From positions 1 to 64,000 of the forward strand of contig CAYFNT010000012.1 in NCBI GenBank assembly GCA_964344565.1: DNA of 64,000 nt. The letters are read 5' to 3'. The DNA comes from JACNKJ01 sp964344565. Its GTDB lineage: Bacteria > Krumholzibacteriota > Krumholzibacteriia > JACNKJ01. Position 1 is the first letter of the stretch. The number at the start of each line of letters is the position of its first letter. Position numbers and translations under genes: made by a program. The notes under the pieces are model-generated. The model saw only the letters and a list, made by a program, of their open reading frames with translations. It did no database searches and was not told the origin of the DNA. Shown piece by piece: positions 62,238-64,000 of this stretch.

Positions 62238-63382
62238 GAACCATTACCTCCATCGATGGACTCGGCCACCACCGTGGCGAAGTCGCGGATTTGGAGACTG
62301 CTCAATCGATCATCCTTTTCGCTGGCCTGGGCGCAGCGCAAATGAATCTGGCATTTGGGACAGGCCGTGACGAGGGTCTCGGCCCCCGCGTCGGCCGCCT
62401 CGCGGAGACGCTCGGTCTGGATGCGCTTGGACACCGCGTTGCAGTGCATCCAGCCTGAGGTGCCGCAGCAGACGCTGTCCTTTCCGTGATGCTCCATCTC
62501 GTGGAAACTCTCGCCGAAGATCTCGCCGAGGGCCGCCCGGGGCGCTTCGTATTCGCCCAGGTGCCGGCTGAGACGACAGGGATCCTGGAATGTCACCTCG
62601 CCCTTCAGGCCGCCGAATTCCACCCCACCATTCTCGCCCTTCCGCGCGAGGTATTCGGAGAGGTGAAGCGCCTCGTAGGGCACCTCGCCGGCGAGTTTCG
62701 GGTAGATCTCCCGCAGCATGAAGACGCATTCGGGACAGGACGAGACCACCGTCTTCGCGCCGGCGGCCGCGATCTTCTCCACGTTCTTACTGGCGAGCCG
62801 GGCCGCGCTCCTCTCGTCGCCGCTCCAGTACAGGTCATGGCCGCAGCAGAGCTCGTCGGGCAGCAGCACGGGCTCTTCGCCCAGGGCATTGAGCACGCGG
62901 AGGGTGTCCTTGCCGATGCGCTGGGTGTCGGTGCCCAGATGCGTGTAGTAGCTGTCGTAATAGGGGAGGCAGCCGGTGAAGTAGAGCAGCTCGCCCTCGC
63001 CGGCCGTCTTCGCCTCCTCGGGCACCCATCCCAGGCGCTTCTGCTCGCGGCCGTTCTGGCTCATGATGCGCATCATGTGCTGGAAGACCGCGCCGTGGCT
63101 GCAGGCAGGGTCCGCGCCGTCGGCGCGCAATACCTCGCGTCCCTTGCGGGTGAACTGGGAATAGTCCACTTCTGAGGGACAGACCAGGCTGCAGAGCATG
63201 CAGGTGAGGCAGAGGTTGAACTTGGCCGGGGCCTGTCCTTCCGGGGCATGCACCGCATGGGTCACCACCATGCGCGGCGAGAACTCCTCGTCGTATCGGG
63301 AGACGGGGCAGACGCCCGTGCACTTGCCGCAGTCCTGACAGAGCGTGGCATGAGTCTCGCGGAGGGCTTCCCTGAGGATCAT
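62231..63382 (-). CDS. hdrD: HdrD-like fusion: ferredoxin (HdrC) plus two CCG domains (HdrB)
   Basis: 383 residues from ATG 63380-63382 (GGAGGTGAAG upstream). The N-terminal HdrC-like part has CQDCGKCTGVCPVSRYD and CLTCMLCSLVCPSEVDYS. Two CCG domains follow: one with TGCLPYYDSYY, ELCCGHDLYWSGD and SSCPECVFM; the second with DPCRLSRHLGEY, SVCCGTSGWMHCN and TACPKCQIHL. These Cys-rich domains bind the non-cubane 4Fe-4S cluster of heterodisulfide reductase. It is the electron-accepting partner of HdrA in the operon. Its stop codon lies within the first codons of hdrA and its start overlaps the mvhD stop, so the genes are translationally coupled. The disulfide or other terminal acceptor is unknown. 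Confidence 0.87.
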   Translation of the reverse strand: MILREALRETHATLCQDCGKCTGVCPVSRYDEEFSPRMVVTHAVHAPEGQAPAKFNLCLTCMLCSLVCPSEVDYSQFTRKGREVLRADGADPACSHGAVFQHMMRIMSQNGREQKRLGWVPEEAKTAGEGELLYFTGCLPYYDSYYTHLGTDTQRIGKDTLRVLNALGEEPVLLPDELCCGHDLYWSGDERSAARLASKNVEKIAAAGAKTVVSSCPECVFMLREIYPKLAGEVPYEALHLSEYLARKGENGGVEFGGLKGEVTFQDPCRLSRHLGEYEAPRAALGEIFGESFHEMEHHGKDSVCCGTSGWMHCNAVSKRIQTERLREAADAGAETLVTACPKCQIHLRCAQASEKDDRLSSLQIRDFATVVAESIDGGNGSW

Positions 63383-63819
63383 CACTTCACCTCCGTGAGC
63401 TGGGGGACGGCTCCGATGGGGCCGCGAGGTCCGCTGGCTTCGAGCTGATCGCGGAACTCCTGGACCGTTTCGAGGATCCGATCCGCCTTTCCCGGAGGGA
63501 AGAAGCGCACCCTGAAACGACTGGATTCCACACCGAGCATGTCCAGCATGGGATCCACCCGACCGATGGTGTTCTCGAGCATCGCCGTGCCCGTGCCGTA
63601 GTGGCAGTCGCCCTCCTCGCAGGCCGCGATGAAGACGCCGTCGGCGCCCGACTCGAAAGCCTGCAGCACGAAGGAGGGATGGATGCGCCCCGTGCAAAGA
63701 CTGCGGAGCACCGCGCTGCCCTCGGGCAGTTCGCGCTCCTCCTCCAGACCCAAGGGGAAGCACCACTTGCAGGAGAAGATCATGAGGCGAGGTTTCCAGT
63801 TGCCTTCGATGGTTTTCAT
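63382..63819 (-). CDS. mvhD: MvhD/FrhD-type 2Fe-2S subunit
   Basis: 145 residues from ATG 63817-63819 with GGAGGTGAG upstream. Motifs: FSCKWCFPLGLEEE (first Cys pair), LCTGRIHPSFVLQAFESGADGVFIAACEEGDCHYGTG. This is the MvhD family, which transfers electrons from a hydrogenase or other flavoprotein to HdrA. The adjacent HdrA already carries an MvhD domain at its C-terminus, so this operon holds two such modules. It overlaps its neighbours on both sides (stop/ATG overlaps). Confidence 0.87.
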   Translation of the reverse strand: MKTIEGNWKPRLMIFSCKWCFPLGLEEERELPEGSAVLRSLCTGRIHPSFVLQAFESGADGVFIAACEEGDCHYGTGTAMLENTIGRVDPMLDMLGVESSRFRVRFFPPGKADRILETVQEFRDQLEASGPRGPIGAVPQLTEVK

Positions 63820-64000
63820 GAGCTCACCTCCACGCTCTCCCTGAGAAGGGCGTCGATCTCCCGGCGGACGAAGTCGTTCCGGAAGTATCCCGGAACCATG
63901 GCCTGGGTGGGACAGAGGGGCACGCAGTTTCCGCATCCCTTGCAGCGGTCCGCGAGCACCCTCGCCACCTGGACGTCCTCGCCCCGGTGCTCCATGATGA
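63816..64000 (-). CDS. HdrA- or ferredoxin-like protein, C-terminal part only (runs off the window)
   Basis: Only the last 60 or so codons are in the window, reading toward lower coordinates. They contain a 4Fe-4S motif (DRCKGCGNCVPLCPTQAM) followed by FVRREIDALLRES, matching the C-terminal ferredoxin end of HdrA proteins. The stop overlaps the mvhD ATG (ATGA). This suggests that a second HdrA-like gene begins the operon beyond the window edge. The exact identity cannot be decided here. Confidence 0.6.
   Translation of the reverse strand, partial: IMEHRGEDVQVARVLADRCKGCGNCVPLCPTQAMVPGYFRNDFVRREIDALLRESVEVSS

Noticed and set aside
1..64000. CRISPR array, insertion sequence, prophage or integrase
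   Set aside because: No regularly spaced repeats with unique spacers, no transposase or recombinase motifs and no phage structural genes were seen; the only tandem repeats are the heptamers at 59497-59607.

Overview
The window is a GC-rich (roughly 60-65% by eye), gene-dense bacterial segment. Many exported proteins end in a FlgD-Ig-like tail: an N-P-F-N-P-S/x-T-x motif, then a G-R-x-V turn, then a (A/S)SGVYxxRL...xKMxLLK end. That tail, together with Tricorn-type proteases, CotH kinases with lamin-tail domains, a NapM-type nitrate reductase operon and Hdr modules, points to an uncultured FCB-group lineage of the Eisenbacteria / Krumholzibacteriota / Latescibacterota type. The phylum guess is inference; the Gram-negative envelope (outer-membrane barrel, Tat and Sec signals, lipoprotein) is well supported.

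Layout. 1-85: 3' end of a tRNA and a terminator. 429-1388 (-): tailed secreted protein. 1670-6215 (+): napM-napA-napD-napG-napH, a periplasmic nitrate reductase operon. 6151-7554 (-): beta-CASP RNase. 7791-8159 (+): relic of a tailed secreted gene. 8237-14777 (-): S9D glutamyl endopeptidase-like protease, a Tat-exported HisC-like aminotransferase with a secretion tail, a hybrid sensor kinase and a thioesterase. 14890-18117 (+): Tricorn homolog 1. 18235-21952 (+): tandem P-domain/beta-helix proteins. 21998-28797 (-): PH-domain protein, a frameshifted mini-gene, two small exported proteins, CotH protein 1 and an outer-membrane barrel. 29000-32709 (-): a four-gene, fully overlapping corrinoid methyltransferase operon. 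32761-37262: three more beta-helix proteins, divergently arranged. 37353-38564 (+): exported class II glutamine amidotransferase-like protein. 38643-41003 (+): transketolase-like enzyme. 41004-50012 (-): a 3002-residue cyclic beta-1,2-glucan synthase. 50175-53624 (-): Tricorn homolog 2. 53909-59491 (+): CotH protein 2, GNAT acetyltransferase, MATE transporter. 59606-64000 (-): heterodisulfide-reductase-type electron-transfer operon.

Two observations stand out. (1) The HdrA gene is interrupted by one in-frame UGA exactly where the family has a Cys/Sec, with a SECIS-like hairpin just downstream, so it is read here as one 831-residue selenoprotein and not as two genes. (2) Six exported proteins, five beta-helix proteins and one unrelated small protein, lack the FlgD-type tail and instead finish with a very short shared C-terminus, T-T-W-(S/G)-x-(L/V)-K-x-L-Y, which looks like an undescribed C-terminal sorting or processing signal. 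Several other proteins place normally cytoplasmic catalytic folds (HisC aminotransferase, Ntn glutamine amidotransferase, CotH kinase) outside the cytoplasm with the longer tail. The window therefore suggests a lineage with an elaborate extracellular or surface proteome served by two different C-terminal tail types, combined with anaerobic energy metabolism (nitrate reduction, Hdr/MvhD electron transfer, methyl-corrinoid chemistry).
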